From positions 6,076,001-6,140,000 of the forward strand of contig NZ_CP035913.1 in the NCBI RefSeq assembly GCF_004209755.1: DNA of 64,000 nucleotides, read 5' to 3'. Positions 27,768-37,778 of this stretch are shown piece after piece. A program made the position numbers and the translations under genes. How positions within the stretch are numbered: the first letter of the stretch is position 1; each line of letters opens with the position of its first letter. The DNA is from Pseudoduganella lutea (GTDB taxonomy: Bacteria > Pseudomonadota > Gammaproteobacteria > Burkholderiales > Burkholderiaceae_D). The notes below the pieces were generated by a model that searched no databases, was not told the DNA's origin, and saw nothing but the letters and a program-made list of their open reading frames with translations.

Positions 27768-29302
27768 TTACTGTACCACCGCCAGTGCCCGTAGCACGAC
27801 CAGCCGCCGCTGCAGGAATGCCGTGGCCTGCCGCTCGAGCAGGGCCGCCTGGTCGTCCGGCGTGGCGGACAGGTTACCGTGGCCGGGCGGCACGCCGTGC
27901 GCGCCTCCGTGCGCCAGCGCGAACGCCACCAGCTCGGCCACCTGCCGGTGGCCGCGCGCCAGCGCCAGCAGGAACAGCTGGTGCAGGCGCGGCACCGGAA
28001 TGCCGCCGCCGGTGACGGGCGACGCCAGGTACTGCACGTCGCCGGCATGCTCGGCCAGCGCGACGAGGTGGTCGTTCAGGCGCCAGCAGGCAGGCCGCGC
28101 TTGTTCGGCAATGGCGTCGTCCTGGGCAAGCTGCACTTGCTGGGTGCCCGCCAGCAGGAACACCGCCTGCTGCGTCTGCAAGGTGGTGAGCCCCGCCGCC
28201 GCGCAGATGGTTTCCAGCTCGCCGATGGTGCGAGGCCGGTGGTCGGCCAGCGCCTCGATGACGGGGCGGTGCATCGCTTCGTTCAGGCCCACCTCGATCT
28301 GGCCGGCCTTGACGGAATACACGACGTCGGCCGGCGACATCACCAGCACGACCCGCTGCTGGCGCAGCAGCCGGGCGCGCTCCAGCGGCGCGAGCCGGCG
28401 CGCACCGCGCACCCAGTAATCGCGCCGGAACTGCTGGTTGACCATGAAGTCGAAGGCCATCTGCTTCAACGCCGGATCGTCGATCTCCTTGAGGAACGCG
28501 GCCTGCTCGGGCGTGACGATCGCACTGTCGATGTGCTCGATGTAGGTGGCCGGGCACGCGAAGTCGACCTTGGCCGGCGCCAGCCATTCGGCCAGCGCGG
28601 GGAACGACATCGGCTGCCAGTCACGGTTGAAATACTCGTGCGCCAGATACGCCGTCCCCTCCGCCTTCAGCAGTTCCATCCTGGCCAGCACGTGCGGGTT
28701 GGCCTGCACGAAGCCGGGATTCGTGGCCAGCAGGCGGTCGGCGAACCCCACCGCCTGGCCGATGCGCTGGCCGATGTTCGCGCTGGGCACCGTCATCGAC
28801 GCATAATGGCGCGTCATCAGCTCGCGCACGGGGCACAGGGCGGCCCACCCGGGCTGCGTGTTGTAGCTCACGTACAGCACGCCGCCCACCTTCAGCTTGC
28901 GCCGCACGAAGTCCACCAGCACGCGGCGGTTCTCGTCCGACACCCAGCTCCACACGCCATGCATGCCGATGAAATCGAAATCGGGCAAGTCGGGCGGGCG
29001 CAGAAGTCGGCGAACGACGCGTCGGAAAGGTGGACATCGGCGCCCGACGCGGCCGCCAGGTCGCGGGCAAAGCCCGCCTGCGCGGGATTGAAGTCGGTGC
29101 CATGCCATTGCGTGCCCGATGCCGCCGCATGCACGTTGACGCTGACGCCTTGCCCGAACCCCAGCTCGCACGAGTAGCCTTGCCCGGGAAACATCAGCCC
29201 GGCGTGCAGGAACGCGAGCCGCACGCGCAGCGGATTCAGCTCCGAATACACGCCATAGGTATAGCCGATGTCGGACACGTAGCCGGCGGACCAGTCGGAC
29301 AT
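27768..29302 (-). pseudogene. class I SAM methyltransferase with regulatory domain, apparent frameshift
   Basis: From ATG 29302 one frame encodes the methyltransferase N-terminus with the SAM-binding loop ELGFGQGVSVN and continues to DASFADFCARP at about 28993. The rest (DLPDFDFIGMHGVWSWVSDENRR onward, including the methyltransferase regulatory domain to residue about 510) continues in another frame to 27768. Adding one C to the CCC run (plus-strand GGG 28992-28994) gives FCARPDLPDFDF, the expected family sequence. The protein probably modifies a cell-surface or small-molecule target; the substrate is unknown. Confidence 0.78.
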
Positions 29303-29333
29303 GCTGCCTCCTGTCGTTGACGATCCCGCCAGT

Positions 29334-29363
29334 GTAAGCCAAGCGGCAGGGCCGCGGGCTTAC
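29334..29363 (-). terminator. hairpin after small membrane protein gene
   Basis: GTAAGCC (29334-29340) and GGCTTAC (29357-29363) pair perfectly, with an inner GCGG/CCGC stem. It lies between the small membrane gene and the methyltransferase start on the same strand. No U-run is present, so termination is only possible. Confidence 0.35.
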
Positions 29364-29372
29364 CGTTGCAAC

Positions 29373-29591
29373 TCAGTCACCGCGGCGCTGTGCGCCCGGC
29401 ACGCGCAGCAGCAGGGCCACGGCCAGCGTGATGATGATGCCGACGGCCAGCCAGACGAGGGCGCCCGACAGCGGGTGGCCGGGTTCCAGGCCGATGGCGG
29501 CATCGCTTGCGGCCTGGAGCGGCAGTGCGGCGCCGGCCAGCAAGGCAATGCCGGTGGGAATAATGGCCAACAGGGCGGTCTTGGTCAGCAT
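29373..29591 (-). CDS. small membrane protein, hypothetical
   Basis: A 72-residue protein with a hydrophobic N-terminal segment (about 5-25, signal-like, ending LPLQAASDA) and a second membrane helix (about 42-62), then a basic tail RVPGAQRRGD. ATG 29591 was chosen because it opens directly on the hydrophobic segment. No family recognised. It is divergent from a LysR regulator (125 bp between starts), which may control it. Confidence 0.55.
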   Translation of the reverse strand: MLTKTALLAIIPTGIALLAGAALPLQAASDAAIGLEPGHPLSGALVWLAVGIIITLAVALLLRVPGAQRRGD

Positions 29592-29716
29592 GGGTACGCG
29601 AAGCCTTGTGGAGGAGGGTGGGACAAGTTGGTGGGACAATGAGCACATGATCTCGCATCCGCGATATCGATGGAAATCGTTGTTGTGCACGTGTACTATC
29701 CATGGCATGAATAAAC

Positions 29717-30640
29717 ATGGGGAACCAGACCTTGGATGAACTCCGGCGCATCGATCTCAACCTGCTGCTGACGCTGCACGCGCTGCTGGCGGAAAAGCAC
29801 GTGACCCGGGCCGCGCTGCGCCTGCACAAGAGCCAGCCGGCCGTCAGCCATGCACTGGCCCAGCTGCGCGCCCATTTCGACGACCCGCTGCTCGTTCGGC
29901 GCGAAGGCCACATGGCGCTCACGCCGCGGGCCATGGCGCTGGTCGAGCCGCTGGCCGAGGCGCTGGCCACGCTCAACGGCCTGCTGGCCGAGCAGCAGTT
30001 CGACCCGGCCGCCGCGCAGCGCCGCTTCCGGCTCACGCTGTCCGACTATTCGGCGCGCATCATCCTGCCGCCGCTGGTGCGCTACGTGCGCCGTCACGCG
30101 CCGGGCATCGACCTGGCGATCAGCCAGGCCAGCCGCGACGCGATGCTGGCCCAGCTCGTCGACGGCGAAGTCGACGTGGCGCTCGGCATCTTCCCCGACC
30201 GGCCCGAGATGATCCACGTGCAGGACCTGTTCCCCGAGGAGTTCATCAGCCTGGCGGACAAGGGCACGCTGCCGGCGAAGGGCGGCCTGACCCTGGAGCA
30301 GTTCCTCGCGCGCCCGCACGTGAAGCTGGCGCTGCGCCCCGATTCCTACGATGAAATCGAAAAAGCGCTCGGCGACCTGGGACTGCAGCGCCACATCGCC
30401 GTGGCGCTGCCGCACTGGAGCGCCGCCGTGGAACTGATCGCCGGCACCGACCTGATCCTCACCGCCGCCAGCCGCACCACGGGTGCGATGGCGGCGCACA
30501 AGGCGCTGCGCCGTTTCAAGCCACCGTTCGAGCTGCCCAGTTTTTCGTACCAGCAGGCATGGCATGCGCGGCGCGACGACGATCCGGGGCACCGCTGGCT
30601 GCGCGACGCGATCTTTGCCAGCAGCCAGCCGGACGGGTGA
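29717..30640 (+). CDS. LysR-family transcriptional regulator
   Basis: A 307-residue LysR regulator of the NodD/PcpR-like branch (RRIDLNLLLTLHALL; SQPAVSHALAQLR). The effector domain runs from about residue 98 (FRLTLSDYSARIILPPL). A TTG at 29732 preceded by GGGGAA is a possible alternative start. It is divergent from the small membrane gene; the target and ligand are unknown. Confidence 0.85.
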   Translation: MGNQTLDELRRIDLNLLLTLHALLAEKHVTRAALRLHKSQPAVSHALAQLRAHFDDPLLVRREGHMALTPRAMALVEPLAEALATLNGLLAEQQFDPAAAQRRFRLTLSDYSARIILPPLVRYVRRHAPGIDLAISQASRDAMLAQLVDGEVDVALGIFPDRPEMIHVQDLFPEEFISLADKGTLPAKGGLTLEQFLARPHVKLALRPDSYDEIEKALGDLGLQRHIAVALPHWSAAVELIAGTDLILTAASRTTGAMAAHKALRRFKPPFELPSFSYQQAWHARRDDDPGHRWLRDAIFASSQPDG

Positions 30641-30660
30641 CAGGGGCAACGTCCGTCGTC

Positions 30661-30728
30661 GAATGACGTGCCGTACGGAATGATGTGCCGTGCGGAATGA
30701 TGTGCCGTGCGGAATGATGTGCCGTGCG
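30661..30728. repeat. 17-bp tandem repeat, 4 units
   Basis: Four head-to-tail copies of GAATGATGTGCCGTGCG; the last three are identical and the first has two substitutions. They fill the gap between the LysR gene and the end of lhr. Confidence 0.95.
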
Positions 30729-30729
30729 G

Positions 30730-33700
30730 CTATCTGACGCTGCCCACCAGCCGCGCATGCAGCAGTTCCCGCTCGGCCGGCACCGGCGCGTTCAGGTAGG
30801 CGAACTTGCCGGCGACGAGCGTGGCGACCGGCGCGCCGTCGCGGAACAGCACGCGGTTGCCGGCCAGCGCGGGCACCTTGTCGCCGGGGAGTAGAACACC
30901 GCCCAGGTTCAGCGGATCGACACCGGACACCAGTACGAGGGAACCGTCGTGGGGCCGCCGGCGCATCTCGCGCAGCAGCGGGATCGCTTCGGGCAGCGCG
31001 AACTGTTCGCCGGACAGGCCGGCGACGAAACGGCCGCCGCGGATCTCGCCGCGGGCTTCGAGCCGGTGATAGACGGGCAGCAGCTCGCGCCATGCGGGCA
31101 GCCAAGCCGCCTCCCGCTCCAGCAGGTGCCAGAACATCACGCCGTAGCGGCGCAGCAGCGTCATCGCGATGTGTTCCAGCGTGGCCGGCTCCGTGCGCGG
31201 CCTGCGCCCGGGCACGGGCCGGGCATCGGATTTGCCTTCGGCACCGGCTTCGGCGGCACCGCCCCGTTCGAGGATCGTCACACCATCGGCGCGGCGCACG
31301 ACGGCCCAGCGGCCCGCTTCTTCCATCGTGGGACCGGCACCGCGGCGCCGTTTCCGGTCCATGGTGTTGCGCTTGTTGGCCGGCACCAGCATCGCGCGCA
31401 GGCCGGCGTAGCTGTCGGCGTTGACGAGGCCCGTCGCCACCAGTTCGCCCAGCGCTTCTTCCAGCTCGGCACCCAGCAGCCGGGCGTCGTGCGCCAGTTC
31501 GTCGTAGAACATCGCGCCGTGGGCGCGCAGCGCGTCGAGCACGCGCATGGCGCGCGACGATACCTGCACCTCGCTGGCGACGGCTGGCAACGCATGCCAC
31601 AGCGCGAGCTGGCGCCGGGGCAGCAGCACGAGCGGCGTGCCGCGCACCGGGCCGCCGCTGGCGCTGGAAGGCGCGCCGACGCGCGTCCACACGATGCGGC
31701 CGGCGCGGCACAGCTCATCGAGCCACAGCATCGAATAATCCTTGACCCGCGTGGCGAGCAGGTCGCTTTCCCACGCGCCGGCGGCGGCCTCGTAGCCTTC
31801 CAGCTGGGCCAGCGCCTGGGGCAGGGCGTCGCTGCCCTGCAGGCGTGTGTCGTCGCTCACGTGCTGCCACTCGAACAGGAAGCGCATGAAATCCTGCCGC
31901 TCCACCGGTTCGATCTCGCGCCGCAGGCGCTTGATCGTGTAGCGGTGGATGCGCGCCAGCAGGTGGCGCTCGCACCATTGCTCGTCCGCCGCGCCCGGCG
32001 TGAAACGCCCGCGCATCACGTAGCCTTCGCTTTCCAGCTGAGCCAGGGCGATCGTTACCGTGCTCTCCGGCAGGGCCAGCGACGAGGCGATGGCGTCGAC
32101 CGTCAAAGGCCCAAAGCCGGACAGCCGCGCGCGCAGCAGTTCGACGAGCGCGGCATCGCGCGTCCACGCCTCGTCGCCATCCAGGGCCAGGCGCTCGGGG
32201 ATCGCAAGTGCCGGCGTGGCCACGGCATCCGGGTAAGCTGCCTGCGCCAGGGCCAGTCGCTCCAGCGCTAACCACAAGTCCACACCTGCGCCTTGCAGTT
32301 GCGTGGCCCGGCCGCCTTCCGCCAGCGCCATCAACCAGTCTTGCCAGCCGTCGTTGACCGCCGCCTCGTCGCGATTAACGCAGGCCAGCGCCACCAGCGC
32401 CTCGTGCATCTCGTCGGCATTGCGCACGCGCGGCCACGCTTCCTCCTCAACGGCCTCGATGGCGCCCGCATCGAGCGCGCCGAGATCGTCGGTGGACGAC
32501 GGATCGGTCCAGCGCCGGTTCAGCACGGCCTGCGTGCGGCGCTCTTCCAGCGGTGCATCGTCGAGGAAGGCGTAGGGGCGGGCGGTGAGGATTTCCATCG
32601 CCAGCGGCGACGGCGCGGGCAGGTCGCGCGACAGCAACTGCACGTCGCCGGCCTCGATGCGGCGCAGCAGCGCCAGCCAGCCTTCGCTGTCCATCGCCTC
32701 GTGCAGGCAATCGTCCAGTGTCTGGTCCACCAGCGGGTGGCTGGGCAGTTCGCGTTCGCCGACGATGTTTTCCAAGCACGCGGCGCCATCCGGGAACACG
32801 GCGGCCAGCATGTCGTCGCTCTTCATGCGCATCAGTTGCGGCGCCACCTTGCGCCCGCCGGCGAAGCGGGGCAGGGCCAGCGCCGTAGTCGCGTTCCACC
32901 GCCAGCGCACGTTGAACAGCGGCGCATCGAGCAGCGCCTGGATGAGGATGTGCTCCGCGCTGGTCGAACGCAGGTAGCGCCACACGTCGTCCAATGGAAA
33001 ACTGTGGCTTTCCGACAGCGACAGCACGATCGCATCCTCGGTGGCCGCCGCCTGCAGTTCGAAATTGAACGTGCGGCAGAAACGCTTGCGCAGCGCCAGG
33101 CCCCATGCACGGTTGATGCGGCTGCCATACGGCGAATGCAGCACGAGCTGCATGCCGCCCGATTCGTCGAAGAAGCGCTCCATGACGAGCGTGTCGCGCG
33201 TGGGCAGCGCCGATAGGGCCGCGCGGGCGCGGGCGAGATAGTCGACGATCTGGCGTGCCGCGTCGTCGTTCAGTCCCAGGTGTTCGAACAGCCAGTCGAT
33301 CGCATGCTCGATTCCCTTTTCTCCATCGTCCCTCTCGCCCAGCAGCCGGTCGATCTCGCCGCGCAGGCGCGCCACGCCCAGCGACAGCTCGTCGCTGCGG
33401 CCTGGTGCCTCGCCCAGCCAGAACGGGATGTTCGGCGCCGCGCCGCGCGCATCTTCCACGCGCACCTTGCCCGCCTCCACGCGCACGATGCGGTAGGACG
33501 TGTTCCCGAGCTGGAACACGTCGCCGGCCAGGCTTTCCACGGCGAAGTCCTCGTGCACGGTGCCCACGTTCTGGCCACCCGGTTCCAGCAGCACCGTGAA
33601 GTCGGCATTGTCCGGAATCGCGCCGCCGGACGTGACGGCCGTCAGCCGCCCGCCGCGCCGGCCGCGCACCGTGCCGCTGACGGCGTCGCGGTGCAGGTAG

Positions 33701-35121
33701 GCGCCGCGCACGCCCTGGCGGCTGTTGAAGCCTTCCGTCAGCATCCGTAGGACGGCCTCGAACCGATCGCGTTCCAGCGACTCGTACGGCATCGCGCCAC
33801 GCAATAAGTCGAACAGCGCCTCCTCATGCCATTCGCGGCTGCCCACTTCGGCCACGATCTGCTGGGCCAGCACGTCCAGCGGCGCCACGGGGATGTGCAG
33901 CGTGTCGAGTTCATCGCGCCGCACGCAGTCGAGCAGCGCCGTGCATTCCACCAGGTCGTCGCGCGATGTGGGGAACAGCCGGCCTTTCGGCAGGCCGCCC
34001 ACGTGGTGGCCGGACCTGCCCACGCGCTGCAGGAACGCGGCGATGCTGCGCGGCGAGCCGATCTGGCATACCAGGTCGACGTCGCCGATGTCGATGCCCA
34101 ACTCCAGCGATGCGGTGGCAATGAGCATGCGCAAGTCGCCCCGCTTCAGCCGCTGCTCGGCCTCCAGCCGGAATTCCTTGGCCAGGCTGCCGTGGTGCGC
34201 CGCCACGTGTTCCGCCCCGAGGCGGTCGGCCAGGTGGCGCGCCATCCGCTCGGCCATGCGCCGCGTGTTGACGAACACCAGCGTGGTCCTGTGCAGGGCC
34301 GTCAGTTCGGCCAGGCGGTCATACACGCGTTCCCACACTTCGTTCGGCATCACCGCTTCCAGCGGCACGGGCGGCAATTCAAGGCCTAGGTCGCGCGCCC
34401 GCACGTGGCCCACGTCGACCACCGCGCAATCCCGGCCGGCGCCGGCGAGGAATCGGGCCACGACGGAAATCGGCTTCTGCGTCGCGGACAGCCCGACCCG
34501 CACGGGGGCCGCATTGCCCCGCTCGATGCACAGGGCCGCCAGGCGTTCGAGGCTCAGCGACAGGTGGCTGCCCCGCTTGCTGCCGGCCACCGCGTGGATC
34601 TCGTCGACGATCACCGTGCGCACGGTGGCCAGCATGGCCCGGCCGCTGTCGGAACCGAGCAGCACATACAGCGATTCGGGTGTCGACACGAGGATGTGCG
34701 GCGGGCGCTTGCGAGCGGCATTGCGTTCGGCCTGCGGCGTGTCGCCCGTGCGCACGGCGCTGCGGATGCCGTGCGGGCGCAGGCCCAATTCCGCCATCTC
34801 GCGGTCGATGCCTTCCAGCGGTGCCAGCAGGTTGACGCGGATGTCGTTCGACAGGGCTTTGAGCGGCGAGATGTACAGCACCCGCGTTTCATCGGGCAGC
34901 GGCTGCTCCGCGCTTTCGCGCACGAGTGCGTCGATGGCGGCAAGGAAGGCCGTCAGCGTCTTGCCCGACCCGGTCGGCGCGGCAACCAGCGTGGCCTTGC
35001 CGGCCTGGATCAGCGGCCAGGCGCGGCGCTGCGCTTCGGTGGTGCCCCGGGTGAACGTCGCGTCGAACCAGGCCGCGACGGCCGGATGGAACGCATGCTT
35101 CGTGCGGGAACGGGAGGCCAT
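30730..35121 (-). CDS. lhr: Lhr-type large ATP-dependent helicase
   Basis: A 1463-residue superfamily-2 helicase, close to the usual length of long-form Lhr (about 1500). The N-terminal helicase core has the Q-motif region, Walker A APTGSGKTLTAFLA, motif II DEIH, SATQ and the helicase C region with VGRSGHHVGG. The winged-helix and beta-barrel Lhr-core domains and the long C-terminal domain follow. In studied bacteria Lhr unwinds DNA:DNA and RNA:DNA forks, is repair-associated, and the C-terminal domain resembles AlkZ-type winged-helix glycosylases. It follows the permease gene by 12 bp on the same strand. Confidence 0.92.
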   Translation of the reverse strand: MASRSRTKHAFHPAVAAWFDATFTRGTTEAQRRAWPLIQAGKATLVAAPTGSGKTLTAFLAAIDALVRESAEQPLPDETRVLYISPLKALSNDIRVNLLAPLEGIDREMAELGLRPHGIRSAVRTGDTPQAERNAARKRPPHILVSTPESLYVLLGSDSGRAMLATVRTVIVDEIHAVAGSKRGSHLSLSLERLAALCIERGNAAPVRVGLSATQKPISVVARFLAGAGRDCAVVDVGHVRARDLGLELPPVPLEAVMPNEVWERVYDRLAELTALHRTTLVFVNTRRMAERMARHLADRLGAEHVAAHHGSLAKEFRLEAEQRLKRGDLRMLIATASLELGIDIGDVDLVCQIGSPRSIAAFLQRVGRSGHHVGGLPKGRLFPTSRDDLVECTALLDCVRRDELDTLHIPVAPLDVLAQQIVAEVGSREWHEEALFDLLRGAMPYESLERDRFEAVLRMLTEGFNSRQGVRGAYLHRDAVSGTVRGRRGGRLTAVTSGGAIPDNADFTVLLEPGGQNVGTVHEDFAVESLAGDVFQLGNTSYRIVRVEAGKVRVEDARGAAPNIPFWLGEAPGRSDELSLGVARLRGEIDRLLGERDDGEKGIEHAIDWLFEHLGLNDDAARQIVDYLARARAALSALPTRDTLVMERFFDESGGMQLVLHSPYGSRINRAWGLALRKRFCRTFNFELQAAATEDAIVLSLSESHSFPLDDVWRYLRSTSAEHILIQALLDAPLFNVRWRWNATTALALPRFAGGRKVAPQLMRMKSDDMLAAVFPDGAACLENIVGERELPSHPLVDQTLDDCLHEAMDSEGWLALLRRIEAGDVQLLSRDLPAPSPLAMEILTARPYAFLDDAPLEERRTQAVLNRRWTDPSSTDDLGALDAGAIEAVEEEAWPRVRNADEMHEALVALACVNRDEAAVNDGWQDWLMALAEGGRATQLQGAGVDLWLALERLALAQAAYPDAVATPALAIPERLALDGDEAWTRDAALVELLRARLSGFGPLTVDAIASSLALPESTVTIALAQLESEGYVMRGRFTPGAADEQWCERHLLARIHRYTIKRLRREIEPVERQDFMRFLFEWQHVSDDTRLQGSDALPQALAQLEGYEAAAGAWESDLLATRVKDYSMLWLDELCRAGRIVWTRVGAPSSASGGPVRGTPLVLLPRRQLALWHALPAVASEVQVSSRAMRVLDALRAHGAMFYDELAHDARLLGAELEEALGELVATGLVNADSYAGLRAMLVPANKRNTMDRKRRRGAGPTMEEAGRWAVVRRADGVTILERGGAAEAGAEGKSDARPVPGRRPRTEPATLEHIAMTLLRRYGVMFWHLLEREAAWLPAWRELLPVYHRLEARGEIRGGRFVAGLSGEQFALPEAIPLLREMRRRPHDGSLVLVSGVDPLNLGGVLLPGDKVPALAGNRVLFRDGAPVATLVAGKFAYLNAPVPAERELLHARLVGSVR

Positions 35122-35133
35122 CGCCGCGCCGGC

Positions 35134-36192
35134 TTACTCGCCGTGGAATTCGTCGGCGTTGGCGAACAGGTCCCACGAGGCGATGAACAGCGCGGCGATC
35201 ACCGGCCCGATCACGAAGCCGTTCAGGCCGAACAGCGCCATGCCGCCGATCGTCGACAGCAGCACGATATAGTCGGGCAGCTTCGTGTCCTTGCCCACGA
35301 GCAGGGGGCGCAGCAGGTTGTCGACGAGGCCGATGACCACCACGCCGAACACGGTCAGCACCACGCCCTCCCAGATCGAACCGGTGATCAGGAAATAGGC
35401 GGCCACCGGGGCCCAGATGATGGCCGCGCCCACGGCGGGCAACAGCGACAGGAAGGCCATGATGACCGCCCACAGCAGCGGGCCGGGCACGTCCAGGAAC
35501 CAGAAGATGCCGCCACCGAGGGCGCCCTGCGCCATCGCCACCAGCACGTTGCCTTTCACGGTGGCGCGGATTACCGTCGTGAAATTGTCGAACAGCGGCT
35601 TCTTGTAGCGCGAGGCGAGGGGCACCGCGCGCTTGACACGGGCCGCCAGCGTGCGCCCGTCGCGGAACAGGAAGAACAGCAGGTACAGCATGACGGTGGT
35701 GCTGACGAGGAAATCGAACGCCTTGCTGCCGAAGTTGATCGCATAGCGCGCCGTGGCCTGGCTGATCTGCGCGGCACCGGCCGTGAGCTTGGCCTGCAGC
35801 GCCGTCAGGTTGGCCAGCTCGAAGCGCTCGAGCAGCGACAGTGCCCATGCGGGCAGCGCGTTGATCACCTGCTGGAACATCCTGCCGAAATTGATCTGGC
35901 CCGATTCGATCATCGCGTACACGCCGGACGCCTGCTCGACGAGCGATGCGCCGATCATCGCCAGCGGCATGATGACCATCAGGAGGATCAGCAATAGCGC
36001 GAGGAGCGCCGCGGAGTTGGGCCGGTTGCCGAGCGCGTTCAGCAGGTGCGAATACAGCGGGGCGAACACGATCGCGAACACGATCCCCCAGAACACGGCG
36101 CCGAAGAACGGCAGCAGGATCCAGACGAAGGCCAGCGTGACGATGGCGAGGAGCAGCAGGAACGACGATTGCGGCAGAGTGTAGCGTTTCAT
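35134..36192 (-). CDS. AI-2E/PerM-family permease
   Basis: A 352-residue inner-membrane protein with about seven to eight hydrophobic segments and a soluble loop (about 75-150), typical of the AI-2E transporter (YdiK/YhhT/PerM) family. Family members move autoinducer-2 or Na+/H+; the actual cargo here is unknown. The C-terminal membrane part has the conserved LVDNLLRPLLVGK and GPVIAALF segments. It is followed closely by lhr, apparently one transcript. Confidence 0.85.
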   Translation of the reverse strand: MKRYTLPQSSFLLLLAIVTLAFVWILLPFFGAVFWGIVFAIVFAPLYSHLLNALGNRPNSAALLALLLILLMVIMPLAMIGASLVEQASGVYAMIESGQINFGRMFQQVINALPAWALSLLERFELANLTALQAKLTAGAAQISQATARYAINFGSKAFDFLVSTTVMLYLLFFLFRDGRTLAARVKRAVPLASRYKKPLFDNFTTVIRATVKGNVLVAMAQGALGGGIFWFLDVPGPLLWAVIMAFLSLLPAVGAAIIWAPVAAYFLITGSIWEGVVLTVFGVVVIGLVDNLLRPLLVGKDTKLPDYIVLLSTIGGMALFGLNGFVIGPVIAALFIASWDLFANADEFHGE

Positions 36193-36446
36193 GGTTTTTG
36201 TTCTGGTAGTGGTAGCAACGTGGCCCCATCATAGCCGAACGGGCAACGTTTTTTGCGCCTGCGCCTGCGCGTTGTGTGCGCTGCATACCACTCGTGCATA
36301 CCCCCCTTCGCAGATCGCGCGCCAATCGTGCGCATGGGCTGCCGTGCAACTGGTCATAATGACAAGATGCGCCTTTCCGCCATCCTCATGGAACCGATGC
36401 ACCCGGTCGACCGTTTGCCGGCCGGTTCTCGTCCGGTCATCGCCGC

Positions 36447-37778
36447 ATGGGCGCGCCGATGACCGACGGCGACCCGGTCGGCTGCCACGACTGCGGCGCG
36501 CTGTACCGCTGGCGGCCCGTGGCCGATGGTCAGCGTGCCCGCTGCACCCGTTGCGGCAACGTGCTGTATCGCGGGTATGCCACCGGGCCGGCACCGACTC
36601 CGGCATCGATGGTGGCCGTCACGCTGGGCGCGGTGCTTGTCTACCTGATCGCGCAGTGCTTTCCCATCGTCGAGCTGGAAATGAACGGGCTCACGTCCGG
36701 GGCCACGTTGCTGCAGGCGATCGGCGTGCTGTGGAACGAGCGCATGGAGGTAATCGCCGCGATGGTGTTCTTCTTCGCGGTGGTGTTTCCCGCGCTGGAG
36801 CTGGGCGCGCTGCTGTATGTGTCGGCCGGACTGCTGCGCGGGCGTCGCGTGCCGGGTTTCCACCTGCTGTTGCGCGTCGTGCAGGGGGCGCGTCACTGGG
36901 CGATGACGGAAGTGCTGATGATCGGTATCCTCGTCACCGCGATCAAGATGACGAGCCTGGCGCGGGTGATTCCGCATCCCGGCCTGTTCGCGTTCGGCGC
37001 GCTGACGATCCTGTGCGCCGTCGCGCTGCGCTACGAGCCGCGCGCCTTGTGGGCACTGGGCGACCATGCCGGCCCACCGCCTCCATCGTCTGGACTGTGG
37101 AAGGAGCGGGACAAGGCAGGTGTGGACAATGCAGCGGTGGACACCGCGGCCGGGCCGCCGGTTGCCTGCCACGCCTGCGGGCTGCTCAACGACTGCGCAT
37201 GCGAAGGCCGCCACTGCCGTCGCTGCGGCGCCACGCTGCACCGCCGTATCCCGAACAGCATCACGTGGACGTGGGCGCTGCTGGCCGCGGCGGCGCTGCT
37301 CTACGTGCCGGCCAACATCCTGCCCGTGATGTATACGGAATCGATCGGCGGCACGGGTGGCGACACGATCATGAGCGGCGTGGTGCTGTTCTGGGAGACG
37401 GGCTCCCCCGGGCTGGCCATCGTGATCTTCGTGGCCAGCGTGCTGGTGCCGGTATCGAAGCTGGTGGCGCTGGCGCTGCTGGCTGGCACGGCGCAATGGG
37501 GTTCGCGCTGGGCGCCGGCCGGCCGCACCCGCATCTACCGCATGGTGGAGTTCATCGGCCGCTGGTCGATGCTCGATATCTTTGTCGTCACGCTGACCGT
37601 GGCGCTGGTGCGTTTTCAAACGCTGGCAGTCATCACCGCCGGCCCCGGCGCGCTGGCCTTCGGCTGCGTGGTGATCCTGACGATGATCGCCTCCGCGCAG
37701 TTCGACCCGAGGCTGATCTGGGACGCGCTCGATGACAAGGAAAAGCGCGTCGAACACAACGGAGAAATGCATGCCTGA
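36447..37778 (+). CDS. pqiA: PqiA-family inner-membrane protein
   Basis: A 443-residue protein made of two homologous PqiA modules. Each starts with a zinc-ribbon (CHDCGALYRW...CTRCG and CHACGLLNDC...CRRCG) and continues with a four-helix membrane domain (about 55-190 and 270-420). Works with PqiB and PqiC in lipid movement between inner and outer membranes. The start is ATG 36447, with ATG 36459 as alternative. It overlaps pqiB by 8 bp. The 254 bp upstream show no clear SoxR/SoxS-like site. Confidence 0.88.
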   Translation: MGAPMTDGDPVGCHDCGALYRWRPVADGQRARCTRCGNVLYRGYATGPAPTPASMVAVTLGAVLVYLIAQCFPIVELEMNGLTSGATLLQAIGVLWNERMEVIAAMVFFFAVVFPALELGALLYVSAGLLRGRRVPGFHLLLRVVQGARHWAMTEVLMIGILVTAIKMTSLARVIPHPGLFAFGALTILCAVALRYEPRALWALGDHAGPPPPSSGLWKERDKAGVDNAAVDTAAGPPVACHACGLLNDCACEGRHCRRCGATLHRRIPNSITWTWALLAAAALLYVPANILPVMYTESIGGTGGDTIMSGVVLFWETGSPGLAIVIFVASVLVPVSKLVALALLAGTAQWGSRWAPAGRTRIYRMVEFIGRWSMLDIFVVTLTVALVRFQTLAVITAGPGALAFGCVVILTMIASAQFDPRLIWDALDDKEKRVEHNGEMHA

